This document shows positions 9,252 through 18,724 of a stretch of DNA of 50,898 nt, one piece after another. Below the pieces are notes generated by a model. That model did not search any database. It worked only from the letters and a program-made list of their open reading frames with translations, and was not told the origin of the DNA. Origin of the DNA: Planctomycetaceae bacterium. Lineage in GTDB: Bacteria; Planctomycetota; Planctomycetia; Pirellulales; Pirellulaceae. The stretch spans positions 8,048 to 58,945 of the forward strand of contig PBNZ01000010.1 of assembly GCA_002723275.1 (NCBI GenBank). Direction: 5' to 3'. The position numbers and the translations under genes are program-made. Positions within the stretch are counted from its first letter, which is position 1. Each line of letters starts with the position of its first letter.

Positions 9252-9715
9252 GGTTCAGCGCTCCTTGCTGGTTTCGGTCGTCCGTGACCTCGTGACAGAA
9301 TTAATTTCGATAACCTATTTTTCCCTACGGGCAGATTTCAGCTAGGTTCTTCTAAAAAAATTGTTTCCATAAAATCACTGGGCGGTTATTCTGCCGTGAC
9401 CTCGGATATGGGTAAAGGCCAGTATCCTGAGCCGACAATTTTTTTTGGCGAATGCTGGCTGCTATCAATGGGGCCATAGGGCTTCTGGAGGTCTTGCTGT
9501 TTCCGCTTGGAGATAGCGACGCGATCGCGAATCCCATCTGCCTGGCATCAATCCACCGATGTTAAACCTTGATGGTTATCGGGATGAGTAGTGCTTGAGC
9601 TTTGAGAGTTTGTCCGCTTTTTGATGGCATGCTGGACCTTTAGGCCAGAGAGGGTCGTTGGCGAGACGCTAGCAAGGCTTCCTCGCCTCCGAGTTGCTGC
9701 GGTTTTCGGCGTCGG
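9252..9715. other. Intergenic region upstream of the ompH-lpx operon
   Basis: This 464-nt stretch lies between two minus-strand genes, the M28 peptidase (ending at 9716) and ompH (starting at 9251), and should hold the promoter of the lipid A operon. It contains A/T runs near 9353-9361 and 9438-9446, but no clear promoter, terminator or small gene. A 61-codon minus-strand frame at 9352-9537 has no ribosome site and no features. Confidence 0.4.
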
Positions 9716-11713
9716 TTAGGGCGACTCGGCCGGACTGCGGTCGGTCGGTTCGCTGTCGCCGTCTTCTCCGTTGTCGGGAGCGTCCGTTTGATCTGGCTTT
9801 GTTTGATCCGCAGGAAAATCGTCGGGGGCTGCCACCGGCTTGTCTTCCTCCGCAGGCTTCTCGTCCTGATTTGACTCTTTGGGGGCTCTCTCTTGGGCGT
9901 TACTCTCCGGTTCGGCTGCCTTTTCTTTTTTCGAGGGTCGTCCCTTGCTCCGGAAGGTCGGCCGTGACTCGGCATTGGCAATCTTCAACGCCACTTGGGT
10001 CACGGTGTTTGTGACTTTTTCGAGCCCCTCAATGTCGATTTTGTCGACGTCGTCCGTGGGGCGGTGGTAGTCGCGGTGGAGTCCCGAGAAGAAATGCATC
10101 ACGGGAATTTCTTTCTCGAAAAAAGGCGCGTGGTCGCTCGGGCCGGCACCTCCTGGCTTGTTCTTGAATTGAAGCTGGGTTCTTGTTGCGATCTGTTCTA
10201 TCCAATCGGGGAATTCCTCGGCAGTATCGAGGCCTTGGATCGTCAAAGCCTTGTCGCCAAGGCGGCCCACCATATCGAGATTCAGCATGGCGACGGTTTT
10301 GTTCAGGGGGTAGCGGGGGTCCCGCACATAGTGTTGGCTTCCCAGAAGCCCGATCTCTTCGGCTGAGAAAGCAATAAAGACAATGCGCCGCTGCGGAGCT
10401 TCGGAGTGCGATTTGATTTGTCGAGCGACCTCCAATAAGGCAACGATTCCAGAGGCGTTGTCGTCAGCGCCGTTATGAATGGCCCGGGTCCAGGGGGCCA
10501 TCGATCCGCTACCGCCCATCCCGACATGATCGTAATGGGCACCAAGGATCACGGTTTCTTCTGCGAGTGGCCCTTGGCCTTCGATCACCGCTAGCACATT
10601 GCGAGCTTCGAGTGGGGGTAAGCTTGCCTGACCCATTACGCGTGTCTCTGGGAGTGGCTGACTGCAGATGATAAGCTCGTCCAGGCGGTCTTCGAATTCC
10701 CGCAGCGGTTTTCCCAGGGAGCGCATCAGGAGGTCATTCGCTACCTGGCGTCGAATGAAGAACACCGGAATATCCTTAGTAAACGAAGCTGTGCCGGCGG
10801 CTTCGAAAGCAGGAAGCACATCGGTCGTATCGAGCCTTTGAGCAAGCTCTTCCAGCTTCTGCGAAAGGTCCAGGACTCGTTCGCGATGATCTGCAAACGA
10901 ATCGGAGTCGTCGTTCGGGATTTCGTCAAGCTTCGACTGTTCGTCCGTCAATTGTTTCAGCCGTTGCTTCCATTTCGAACGAAGTGATTGGGTTTCCGAG
11001 TCGATCTCGTGTCGATCGTTGACCAGGATGACTGCCGTCGCCCCACGGCGGACCGCGTTTTCAATCTTGGTGCGGAAGTGAGCGTGTTTTGTATGGGCTC
11101 GCCCCTTGAAAACACTTTTTCGATCCTTTTGCTGAGGCTCCTTGCGGATAATTAAGACAGCTTTTCCTTTGACGTCGATCTCCGCGTAGTCATCGTATTC
11201 GTATTCTGGGGCCGTGATTCCAAAGCCGGCGAACACAAGCGGTGCCTCGAACTCAGCCGACCCTCCAATGGCGAGCGGTCGAAAATCAGCATCGAGTTCC
11301 AGGGTGACGGTTTCGGAGGAGCTGGGGCTCGAATCGGTTTGAAACGCGAGCGTGTTTTCTTCGGGAGCTCCCAGTTTGACACGGCCGGGTAGTTTGACGC
11401 TCTGGAAGGGGCCGTCGTCGTAAATCGCAAGTTGGAGGCCTGCTTCGGCGAACGCATCTCGTACGTATTCTGCTGCCTGGTCAAGCTCGGGAGTGCCGAT
11501 TCCTCGTCCCCGCATCTGGTCGCTGGCAAGATATTCCAGATCCGACTTGAGTCGCTCTCGGATGCTGGATGGCGGACCTTCTGCCAAGGCTCCTTGCCCG
11601 GTCGGAAAAGCAAGTCCGGTAGGGAGGGCAATGGCGATGCTGAAAAGGATCGTTTGTATCGAGAATCGACGATGAGTGCCGAGTGTCGACGGTCGAAACA
11701 CGAACGACGTCAT
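9716..11713 (-). CDS. Secreted M28-family zinc aminopeptidase with PA-domain insert
   Basis: A 665-residue exported peptidase. After an N-terminal signal-like hydrophobic stretch come a capping segment and a PA-like insert (about 150-330), then the M28 catalytic domain (about 390-570). The two-zinc site is complete: His in GAHYDHVG, bridging Asp in NGADDNASG, the Glu pair in FSAEEIG, Asp in LNLDMVG, and His in RDYHRPTDD. M28 enzymes of this type release N-terminal amino acids from peptides outside the cytoplasm. The last ~95 residues are a Lys/Glu/Pro/Asp-rich low-complexity tail, which may be a linker or surface anchor. It is divergent from the response-regulator gene. Confidence 0.92.
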   Translation of the reverse strand: MTSFVFRPSTLGTHRRFSIQTILFSIAIALPTGLAFPTGQGALAEGPPSSIRERLKSDLEYLASDQMRGRGIGTPELDQAAEYVRDAFAEAGLQLAIYDDGPFQSVKLPGRVKLGAPEENTLAFQTDSSPSSSETVTLELDADFRPLAIGGSAEFEAPLVFAGFGITAPEYEYDDYAEIDVKGKAVLIIRKEPQQKDRKSVFKGRAHTKHAHFRTKIENAVRRGATAVILVNDRHEIDSETQSLRSKWKQRLKQLTDEQSKLDEIPNDDSDSFADHRERVLDLSQKLEELAQRLDTTDVLPAFEAAGTASFTKDIPVFFIRRQVANDLLMRSLGKPLREFEDRLDELIICSQPLPETRVMGQASLPPLEARNVLAVIEGQGPLAEETVILGAHYDHVGMGGSGSMAPWTRAIHNGADDNASGIVALLEVARQIKSHSEAPQRRIVFIAFSAEEIGLLGSQHYVRDPRYPLNKTVAMLNLDMVGRLGDKALTIQGLDTAEEFPDWIEQIATRTQLQFKNKPGGAGPSDHAPFFEKEIPVMHFFSGLHRDYHRPTDDVDKIDIEGLEKVTNTVTQVALKIANAESRPTFRSKGRPSKKEKAAEPESNAQERAPKESNQDEKPAEEDKPVAAPDDFPADQTKPDQTDAPDNGEDGDSEPTDRSPAESP

Positions 11714-12045
11714 AGCTGTCTCCTGGTGGGAGGCATCCGCTGGATGGCCAAGGAAAAACGACGAGGCGGCCTGCCGTGGGGAATGCCCCTTTCATATGAA
11801 CTAATCCAGAGCATGGGTGATCTGCTTTGCAGCATTTCGTGCCTGGACGGAAGCTGTAACAGTTTAGTTGTCTCCGGCTTTATCGCAAGCAAGCAGTGCT
11901 GTCGATGCAGTGTCGGTGTCGGGTTAGTTTTCTCCATTGGAAAAAAATGGCTGAGCCGATACTCTCCCAGCCCTGCCGGGAATGGGATTGCCGGCTGCCA
12001 ATCTTTTCGCCGCATAGCGATCCGCACAGGGAGGTGCGATACGAG
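11714..12045. other. Divergent intergenic region between peptidase and response regulator
   Basis: About 330 nt that must carry promoters in both directions. A small A/T-rich inverted repeat lies around 11928-11949 (TTTTCTCCA facing TGGAAAAAA). No clear sigma70 boxes, terminator or gene were found. A plus-strand frame continues upstream of the response regulator but lacks a ribosome site. Confidence 0.35.
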
Positions 12046-12426
12046 ATGATCAAGGAAGATGGCCAGCGTCGTGTTTTAATCGTGGATGAGTCGGAAGAAT
12101 CTCGCGAAGTCTTGCGGACGATTCTTGAGAGACGAGGTTGGGAAATCGTCGATACCGCTGAGCCGCGGCAAGGTTTGACGCTTGCCGATCATTGTCAGCC
12201 TGATCTGATTGTGCTGGATCTGGAAACTCTTCCCCATGAGGACGGTAGTTTACGCGATCAGTACGATCGTCAGTCCCAACAGTCCAGCACTCCGATTGTG
12301 CTGTTAGGAACGACTCGCGTTTCACAACAACGTCGCGCAGCTGTTGCGAAGCCCTATCATTACGGTCCTTTGGTGCGTACAATCGAGACACTTCTTAGAA
12401 AGTCCCAAGAAACGCCGTCGACTTGA
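12046..12426 (+). CDS. Stand-alone response regulator receiver protein
   Basis: A 126-residue single-domain CheY-like receiver. RVLIVDESEESRE supplies the acidic pocket (DE rather than DD), LIVLDLE the phospho-accepting Asp, LLGTT the switch Thr and AKPY the conserved Lys. No output domain is present, so it probably acts by protein contact or as a phosphorelay intermediate. The start at 12046 is chosen because a GGGAGG ribosome site precedes it and the receiver fold begins directly after; the frame remains open about 150 nt further upstream. It lies 89 nt before the FHA-GAF-histidine kinase gene, its likely partner. Confidence 0.85.
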   Translation: MIKEDGQRRVLIVDESEESREVLRTILERRGWEIVDTAEPRQGLTLADHCQPDLIVLDLETLPHEDGSLRDQYDRQSQQSSTPIVLLGTTRVSQQRRAAVAKPYHYGPLVRTIETLLRKSQETPST

Positions 12427-12515
12427 CGCTTCGCTGAACGAGGGCGATGCGTTTTCGAGGTCGGTTAAAGCGACGGCCATCACTGCTTGGCAGATACTTC
12501 AGTTGAGGTGCCGTC

Positions 12516-14255
12516 GTGCCGTCGCTGTTTGTGATTCAAGGCCGAGATCAAGGTAAGCGTTTCGAGCTACGCGAAGGCGTGCTGGGCGTAGGCCGCGATG
12601 TTTCTAACTTTATCCGCTTGCAGGATACCGAAGTCTCCAGACGCCACGCGGAAATTCGTCAATCGGAAGACGGCTATCAGTGGTTCGACTTGGGCAGTTC
12701 AAATGGCTCCTTCGTCAACAGTGTCCGTGTTGATGGGCAGCCGCTTCGCAGTGGTGATCGCGTTCAGATCGGTCGCACCCTGATGATCTATACAGAAACG
12801 TCGGACGAAAAGGCGTCCGACGCCAGCCACGATGTGGATATCATCGGGCACGGCGATTCCCCGTCGCGAATTATCCGATCGGTGAGTCAGGAGGAAGGAA
12901 GTCAGTTTCTTGCCGGGCTTGAATCGAGTGGGAGTCCCTGGCTGGCACGGGCTCGAAGTAACCTCCAAATCATGTATCGAACCGCTTTGGCGGTCAGTCA
13001 CACGCTGGATATCGATCAGCTCTTGCAGCGGATTATGGAGCTGATTTTTGAGTGGGTTGAAGCCGATCGTGGCTGTGTCATGTTGATCGATCGTGAAACC
13101 GACGAATTTGTCCCCAAGGTGCGACGCAATCGTCGAGACGACGCGGATGATCGAATCGCAATTAGTGCGACAATTTTGGAGTATGTGAGAACGCATCAAG
13201 AGGGAGTGCTCACGAGCGATGCTCGCGAAGATGATCGCTGGGACCCGGGAGCCAGTATCGTGAAGCTCGGCGTTCGTGAAGCGATTTGTGTGCCGATGCA
13301 GGGACGCTACGGAATGGTCGGGGTCATCTATATCGATACCTTCACCTCTCCCGGAAGACTGCTGCAAGAAACGAAAGCATCGAATCGTTTCTCAGATGAG
13401 CACCTCAAGCTGATGGTCGCGATCGCTCATCAAGCTGCATTGGCCGTCGAAGATACCTCCTATTATTCCGCGATGTTGCAGGCCGAACGACTCGCGGCGA
13501 TAGGGCAGACCATCGCAGGCTTGTCGCATCATGTGAAAAATATCCTGCAAGGGATTCGAGGTGGAAGCTTCCTGATTGAGGAGGGACTGAAAGCGCAAGA
13601 TTGGGAGGTGACCGACAAAGGATGGCGCATCGTCGAAAAGAATCAAGAACGGATCTCGGCCCTTGTCATGGATATGCTCACGTTCAGTAAGGAGCGTGAG
13701 CCGGAAATGGTCGACGCAGATCTTAATGATGTCGTTCGTGATGTCTTGGAATTGCTGCAGGTTCGCGCGGAGCAGGCGGGGGTTACGCTTGTTGATGCTC
13801 GGACTCTCCAGATTCCTTTGATGCATTTCGATCCCGAAGGTTTGCATCGAGCGATTCTGAATGTTGTCTCCAATGCGATCGATGCGTGTGAAGAGCAAGA
13901 GCACGCACGCGTTGAAGTCGTCACCGAATTTCTGGCGGATGAACAAAACTTGCTGCGAATTCTGGTCCGGGATAATGGCGCTGGGATTGCTGCCGATCAG
14001 CTGCCTCGCATCTTTAATGTGTTCGTTTCCGGAAAAGGTAATCGGGGGACAGGCTTGGGTTTGGCTGTCAGTCAAAAGATCCTGCAAGAACACAATGGAG
14101 AGATTCGAGTCGAAAGTGAGCCTGGTGAGGGAAGTCAGTTCTTCTTGGAACTGCCCGCTGTCAGGGTTGACGCCACTGGCGAAATTGCTGATCTCTCAGG
14201 GCTATCCGAAGGGGATGTCATGCCTGATTCGGATCTGGGGGGATCGCTTGGCTGA
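12516..14255 (+). CDS. FHA-GAF sensor histidine kinase
   Basis: A 579-residue soluble kinase with no transmembrane helix. Domains in order: FHA (about 5-90; GVGRD, SRRHAEI, LGSSNGSFVN), which binds phosphothreonine; GAF (about 150-310); a dimerisation/phosphoacceptor helix with GLSHHVKNILQG near 340; and HATPase_c (about 430-555; N box NVVSNAIDA, G1 DNGAGI, G2 GTGLGLAVSQ). The FHA module suggests input from Ser/Thr kinases, such as the one at 2655-5414, and the phosphate probably passes to the adjacent receiver protein; both links are inference. It starts with GTG, preceded by TTGAGG about 7 nt upstream. Confidence 0.93.
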   Translation: MPSLFVIQGRDQGKRFELREGVLGVGRDVSNFIRLQDTEVSRRHAEIRQSEDGYQWFDLGSSNGSFVNSVRVDGQPLRSGDRVQIGRTLMIYTETSDEKASDASHDVDIIGHGDSPSRIIRSVSQEEGSQFLAGLESSGSPWLARARSNLQIMYRTALAVSHTLDIDQLLQRIMELIFEWVEADRGCVMLIDRETDEFVPKVRRNRRDDADDRIAISATILEYVRTHQEGVLTSDAREDDRWDPGASIVKLGVREAICVPMQGRYGMVGVIYIDTFTSPGRLLQETKASNRFSDEHLKLMVAIAHQAALAVEDTSYYSAMLQAERLAAIGQTIAGLSHHVKNILQGIRGGSFLIEEGLKAQDWEVTDKGWRIVEKNQERISALVMDMLTFSKEREPEMVDADLNDVVRDVLELLQVRAEQAGVTLVDARTLQIPLMHFDPEGLHRAILNVVSNAIDACEEQEHARVEVVTEFLADEQNLLRILVRDNGAGIAADQLPRIFNVFVSGKGNRGTGLGLAVSQKILQEHNGEIRVESEPGEGSQFFLELPAVRVDATGEIADLSGLSEGDVMPDSDLGGSLG

Positions 14256-14763
14256 CTTGGCGAGAGGCTAGTAGTCTCTGTGGGGCTCCGCACGAGCTCT
14301 TGCCGTGGATAGACTGGGTTGAACCCGCACTCTATGGGGGGGCTGTTGGCAGGCGAGGAGGGGTTTTCCGGGGTTTCTGCTCAGTTGGCGTCGAAAAGTT
14401 GACAGAAATGAACGCAAATCGGACAAAAACACACACCAGTAGTTTCGGATTTCAGCCTAGAATGATAGCTATCTGCACAGCCCTGAATTGACCAGACGAA
14501 GCGACCTGTGGATGGTGTGGTGAAATGCCGAATGGGTCATCAAGGTTGGATCAGCGTGTCAGGATTTTTTACAGATTAGGATTGGGATTTGAGACGGGGA
14601 TGAGAGGGCGAGCGGCGACAACGATGTCGATCACGTTGCCGTGGAAAAGCTTGCAGTGGGTAACAGTTTGTGTTACCCTGCTGTGACTCAACTCAGGTTG
14701 CTCGGAACCTTCTTATTTTTGGTCTCATCGTCTTATTTGCTTTTATTGGGAGAGGGAGGATTG
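14256..14763. other. Long leader/intergenic region before the DUF1559 gene
   Basis: A 508-nt region without a gene. An isolated TTGACA occurs at 14399-14404 without a convincing -10 at the right distance. A perfect 8-bp hairpin lies at 14658-14678, listed separately. The length suggests a long 5' untranslated region or multiple promoters for an abundantly made DUF1559 protein. Confidence 0.4.
14658..14678 (+). promoter_or_regulatory. 8-bp inverted repeat in the DUF1559 leader
   Basis: GGGTAACA at 14658-14665 and TGTTACCC at 14671-14678 form a perfect 8-bp dyad with a 5-nt centre, about 86 nt before the DUF1559 start. It has no T run, so it is not a terminator. It could be a dimeric repressor operator or an mRNA-stabilising hairpin; the sequence alone does not decide. 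Confidence 0.45.
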
Positions 14764-15879
14764 ATGAAGAATCCACGTAAGGCCTTCACTCTGGTCGAAT
14801 TGCTGGTGGTTATTGCCATCATTGCAATCCTCGTGCTTTTGTTGTTGCCGGCAATCAACGCCGCACGCGAAGCTGCACGACGTGCTCAGTGCATCAACAA
14901 GGTCAAGCAGATCGCACTGGCTATGGTTAACTACGAAAGTACGTTCGGCGCTTACCCCTCGGCTCTGCCGAGTTGCACGGAGAGTGCCTGGATTTCGACC
15001 GGAACTCAAACCGGTAATTACTGTGCAGGTCCAAACTGGGCCGGTCAGATCCTCGGCCAGATCGAAGAAGTCGATCTCGACAGGTTCTTGAGCAAATGTA
15101 TGGAACATCAATGGCAGGCAGCAGATGACTGCGAGCATGAGCTCGGTGCCGTTGGTCGATACACGCCTGAATTCATGATCTGTCCGAGTGCTCCCCAAGC
15201 GATCAAGCTTCACGAGTCCGGAACTACCGCTTTCGAAAAACTTTCCAAGGGTAACTACGCGGCCTGCTTGGGCTCGGGTACTTACTTCCAGTCGATCGAC
15301 AACAACCCGAACGTTGACGAACGACTCGAGCCTCGGGAAAAACTTTTGCGTGGTGTGATCACCGTCGGCATGATCCCTGGTTGGAAAAACGTAAACCAGC
15401 GAGAAAATGACCAGTCGATCGCCGGTCAGTGGAAGTACGGTCGTGGTAAGGGCGTCAAAACCCGTAAAATCAGCGACGGTACTTCGAAGACTATCGTCGT
15501 CAGTGAAGTTCTGACGGTTGATGGTAGCGGTCGAGGTCAATTCGCGAATGACATTCGCGGTACCTGGGTCGTCGCTTCGATGGGTGCAAGTACTTACAGT
15601 CACTTCACCACCCCGAACTCGACAACTCCGGACGTGATCAACTCTTGTGAGAGAAGGTTGCCAGAAAACTCGCCATTGATCTGCGAAGAAAAGCGACCTA
15701 GTCGTAGTCCTTCCGCGGCTCAGACGTATGCAGCCGCTCGCAGTAAGCACACCGGTGGTGTGGTTGCTGGACGTGCTGATGGTTCGGTTGGTTTCTATTC
15801 AGACGATTCCGCTCCCGAAGTATGGGCAGCTCTCGGTACTCGCTCTGGTAAAGACCGCACCGACGGCGAAGAATTTTAA
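14764..15879 (+). CDS. DUF1559 protein with prepilin-type N-terminal methylation motif
   Basis: A 371-residue member of the large planctomycete DUF1559 family. The N-terminus [18 protein letters not shown] is a type IV prepilin/pseudopilin cleavage and methylation motif, so the protein should be processed by a prepilin peptidase and anchored by its first helix. The DUF1559 body follows and ends with the family's [19 protein letters not shown] motif. Function is unknown; it may be a pilin-like or type II secretion-like subunit or a cell-surface protein. The start at 14764 follows a GGGAGG site and gives the short KNPRK leader expected for prepilins. Upstream in-frame starts would break that pattern. 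A strong terminator follows. Confidence 0.92.
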   Translation: MKNPRKAFTLVELLVVIAIIAILVLLLLPAINAAREAARRAQCINKVKQIALAMVNYESTFGAYPSALPSCTESAWISTGTQTGNYCAGPNWAGQILGQIEEVDLDRFLSKCMEHQWQAADDCEHELGAVGRYTPEFMICPSAPQAIKLHESGTTAFEKLSKGNYAACLGSGTYFQSIDNNPNVDERLEPREKLLRGVITVGMIPGWKNVNQRENDQSIAGQWKYGRGKGVKTRKISDGTSKTIVVSEVLTVDGSGRGQFANDIRGTWVVASMGASTYSHFTTPNSTTPDVINSCERRLPENSPLICEEKRPSRSPSAAQTYAAARSKHTGGVVAGRADGSVGFYSDDSAPEVWAALGTRSGKDRTDGEEF

Positions 15880-15912
15880 TCGGGTCTGTTAGACCAAGGT
15901 AATTTCACGATG

Positions 15913-15951
15913 CCCGAGTGCCGGCCTTTGTCCGGCACTCGGGAGTTTTTG
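15913..15951 (+). terminator. Strong intrinsic terminator after DUF1559
   Basis: A perfect 12-bp stem (15913-15924 with 15932-15943, 7-nt loop) is followed by AG and then five T residues plus GTTT. It is the strongest terminator in the window. The next gene starts only 17 nt later with its own ribosome site, so read-through would give low-level co-expression of the lipoprotein. Confidence 0.92.
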
Positions 15952-15967
15952 TTTAGAGGGGAAAGGG

Positions 15968-16384
15968 ATGAAGAAGGATTTGCAGAAGAAGCCGCAGTTA
16001 CTTGGCGGCGCTATCGCGTTGGTCGTGCTCGGATTTACGGCTGGCTGTGGCGGCGGCGGGACTGCCGGCGATCCAGCTGCTGAGCTCACGGACGACCAAA
16101 AAAGTATCGAAGTGGTTGTTGGGTCAGTTGCCGATTTGGCCGGTGACGTCAAGCGGCTACGTGAACTGTTCACCAAGGAAAGTGCTCCATCGGCGACGAT
16201 GGCGAAAAAGTACAGCAGTCGTATGTTCCAGATCGATTATGACAGTGAAATCGCTGTCACGGGTGACACGGCCACGATGAATGTGAAGGTCTTCACCTAC
16301 GATGATCCTCCGACGGAAGAAACCAAGACTTGGAAGGCTCAAAAGGTCGGTGATGCCTGGAAGCTTTCCGACGCCCCTCTATAA
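15968..16384 (+). CDS. Small lipoprotein downstream of DUF1559
   Basis: A 138-residue protein with a lipoprotein signal peptide: basic start MKKDLQKK, hydrophobic core, lipobox TAGC with the acylated Cys at 27, then a Gly run. The mature part has a short helical segment and a beta-rich C-terminal half (SEIAVTGDTATMNVKVF). Function is unknown. Such small lipoproteins recur directly behind DUF1559 genes in planctomycetes, which suggests a shared envelope role. A GAGGGGAAAGGG purine tract precedes the ATG. Confidence 0.8.
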   Translation: MKKDLQKKPQLLGGAIALVVLGFTAGCGGGGTAGDPAAELTDDQKSIEVVVGSVADLAGDVKRLRELFTKESAPSATMAKKYSSRMFQIDYDSEIAVTGDTATMNVKVFTYDDPPTEETKTWKAQKVGDAWKLSDAPL

Positions 16385-16425
16385 TAAAGATGGGCAATGT
16401 TGTCGGATCGAGGCTTTGTGCTTAG

Positions 16426-17439
16426 ATGATGAACAAAAGGGCGAGTGATCAGAGGAAATGGATCGTCTCGCCCTTTTTTGATCTCTGCTTTGTGATCAAT
16501 ATCTGGTGGCTGTTGGCTCTCTTGCCTCAGCCGAGTTCGATCGGAGTGACACAGTCCACTCCGTTTGATTTCTTTCAAGTCTATTTTTTGACGACGCCGC
16601 ATCGTTGGATCACGCTGCTCCTGGTCGTCACGGATCCTGATCGTCGTCAAGGAAAAACAGTTGTCTTTGTCAGCATCGCGATTGTGGCTGCCGTTGTCGT
16701 GGCTGGTAGTTGGCAGCTCTATGGCGCCTTTAGCTGTTTGATTCTTGTCGATTTTGTCTGGAATGCTTGGCACTTCGCCTCTCAGCATGGCGGCATTCTT
16801 CGTATCTACGGTCGGATGGGCGGTGGTGGCCGTCCGTTGCTCGAGCGGTACGCGTTTCGAACCTTTGTGACCTATACCGCACTTCGCACTGCGGGCTGGC
16901 TCACTGGATGGACGGAAGATATTGCGTGGGCCAAAACCACCATGTATTGGCTCGACTATGGGGCGTTGATCTTGCCCGTTCTGATGATGGCGCTCGAGTT
17001 GAAAGATCATCCATGGCAACGACGTGGAAAACTGCTTTACCTCACCAGTGTCTTGAGCATGTACACCATTCTCTTGTTTGCGATACGGGGAGGGCATCAC
17101 TATACAGTCATTGCGTTGACGGTTGCATCGGCTGCTTTTCATGCCGTGGAGTATATGGCGATCGTTACCTTTTATGCATGGCGTCGTCAGAATTCCGGAT
17201 CCGATGCGCCTTTCCGAGTGATGGCGAAGCAATGGTTGCGGATTCTGGCTCTTTATCTGGTCTGCGTGGGTCTGGTGGCGAGATATTCAGATAGTCATTT
17301 TCGAGATCTCTACATCGGTGTGAATTTGTGGGGCGCTTTTCTGCACTATGCCTACGATGGCATGATCTGGAAGTTGCGTCGCAACGATACAGCTCAGGCA
17401 CTCAACGTGCAGTTGAAGTCAGGGCAGGCCGAACGTTAG
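16426..17439 (+). CDS. His-rich polytopic membrane protein of unknown function
   Basis: A 337-residue protein with about 8-9 hydrophobic helices. Several histidines sit in or next to helices in conserved-looking motifs: TTPHRW, NAWHFASQHGG, RGGHHYTV, AAFHAVEY and FLHYAYDGMIW. Such spaced His clusters in a membrane protein recall di-metal membrane enzymes (desaturase- or carotenoid-cleavage Blh-like), but no family is recognised and this is only analogy. Two adjacent ATGs (16426, 16429) are possible starts; the ribosome site is weak. It is followed after 9 nt by the TPR membrane protein, with which it probably forms an operon. Confidence 0.72.
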   Translation: MMNKRASDQRKWIVSPFFDLCFVINIWWLLALLPQPSSIGVTQSTPFDFFQVYFLTTPHRWITLLLVVTDPDRRQGKTVVFVSIAIVAAVVVAGSWQLYGAFSCLILVDFVWNAWHFASQHGGILRIYGRMGGGGRPLLERYAFRTFVTYTALRTAGWLTGWTEDIAWAKTTMYWLDYGALILPVLMMALELKDHPWQRRGKLLYLTSVLSMYTILLFAIRGGHHYTVIALTVASAAFHAVEYMAIVTFYAWRRQNSGSDAPFRVMAKQWLRILALYLVCVGLVARYSDSHFRDLYIGVNLWGAFLHYAYDGMIWKLRRNDTAQALNVQLKSGQAER

Positions 17440-17448
17440 GGGGGGACT

Positions 17449-18702
17449 ATGGCACAGCACGAACGGGTGACGAACGTTGCCGAGCAAAAGTCGAGCGGCG
17501 AGTCGACTTGGAGACCCCGCGTCGTGCCGGTCGTGTTAACGGCTCTCGCATTGCTCATCCCATGGTGGGCGATTACTCAGCCAGGATTGGTCCAGTTTCA
17601 GGCTTGGCCAGCGGCGGCAAGTCCTTTTGGCTTGAATCGCATCTTGGTGGTCCATCTCGTCGCTGCCTTGCCGTTCAGTTTTTGGGTAGCCTGGCGACTG
17701 CCGTTGAAAGGCGGCCAGCTGTTTCAGTTGCTTTGTGTTTGTGTGGGGTTGCTACTCGCCTGGGGGTCGTTGAAGTCGAGTGGCTGGATTGCTCAGACTG
17801 TTGGTGAGTCTGCTGGGTCTGCCAATTTCTTCTGGCGAACACTCTGGGTCATGATCGTTCAGTTGCCGTGGGTCGTGGCGACTGTCGATTTTCTCAAAAC
17901 AAAAATGGGGATAGAACGCCCGTTCTGGACCGATGGGATCACGGCCGCTCTGTTGCTCGTCGTTCCATTCGTCTATGTCGGTTTTGTTGTCGAAAGGCAG
18001 GAAGTGCTGCTCAATGAAGAGTTGGCGAATCAGCAATACGTTACAGCGCTTGGCCTGGTCGAAAAACTGGCGGTCATTGGTGATGACAAAAGTCGTCATG
18101 AAATGTTTGTCGGACTCAAGGCAGATCTCCTGCGAGCCGTCGTTGAATTGCAAGAGCGGGTTCAGCAGCCGTTGCCAGAAAATGCAACCCGTGAACAACG
18201 GTTAGCGGCAGCCATCGATTTCTTTCGGCTCGGGGATTTTGAGAGTATGAAGAAATTGATCGGCAATCAGGCCAATGTCGATCCCATGGCCAGTTACCGA
18301 ATGGCCCTCAGCTTTGAAGCACAGCGGAAATGGGAGGCTGCCATCAAGCAGTTAAAGTCCACCATTCGACTTGTCGAAGCCAGTGGCGATCCAGCGTGGG
18401 AACCGGTATTGCGCAGTGCGATTGAGCACTTGGCCAATAATCTGAGACGGAATGGTGACTATGCGGAAGCAGAGAATATGCTGCTAGGAGGGCTCGAGAA
18501 CCAGCAGCTGCAAGATACCTATCTGTTGCAACTTGGTTTCCACTACAAAATGGCCGGTCGTACGAATGAGGCGGTTGATTATTTTCAGAAAGCTGCCGAT
18601 GCCAACGAAGCCATGCAGCCTTTCGTTCAACGTGAACTAGGAAACATCGACCAGCAACCCGAAGGCTGTCTATTGCGGATCACCCCCGGTGCGACTCGTT
18701 GA
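17449..18702 (+). CDS. Membrane protein with C-terminal TPR-like repeats
   Basis: A 417-residue protein. The N-terminal half has about five transmembrane helices (VVPVVLTALALLIPWW, ILVVHLVAALPFSFWVAW, LFQLLCVCVGLLLAW, VMIVQLPWVVATV, ITAALLLVVPFVYVGFV). The C-terminal half is soluble and helical with TPR-like units (AAIDFFRLGDFESMKKL, MALSFEAQRKWEAAIKQL, ANNLRRNGDYAEAENML, LGFHYKMAGRTNEAVDYFQKA). It may be a scaffold that recruits partners to the membrane. A GGGGGA ribosome site precedes the ATG. No enzyme motif was found. Confidence 0.78.
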   Translation: MAQHERVTNVAEQKSSGESTWRPRVVPVVLTALALLIPWWAITQPGLVQFQAWPAAASPFGLNRILVVHLVAALPFSFWVAWRLPLKGGQLFQLLCVCVGLLLAWGSLKSSGWIAQTVGESAGSANFFWRTLWVMIVQLPWVVATVDFLKTKMGIERPFWTDGITAALLLVVPFVYVGFVVERQEVLLNEELANQQYVTALGLVEKLAVIGDDKSRHEMFVGLKADLLRAVVELQERVQQPLPENATREQRLAAAIDFFRLGDFESMKKLIGNQANVDPMASYRMALSFEAQRKWEAAIKQLKSTIRLVEASGDPAWEPVLRSAIEHLANNLRRNGDYAEAENMLLGGLENQQLQDTYLLQLGFHYKMAGRTNEAVDYFQKAADANEAMQPFVQRELGNIDQQPEGCLLRITPGATR

Positions 18703-18724
18703 CGCCGTGCTGCAGTCGAGAAAC

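Noticed and set aside
8532-9287. A 251-codon plus-strand frame opposite ompH
   Set aside because: It is a shadow of the OmpH gene, which has a signal peptide, conserved motif and ribosome site.
14743-15750. A 335-codon minus-strand frame opposite DUF1559
   Set aside because: It is antisense to a recognisable protein and shows no domain or ribosome site.
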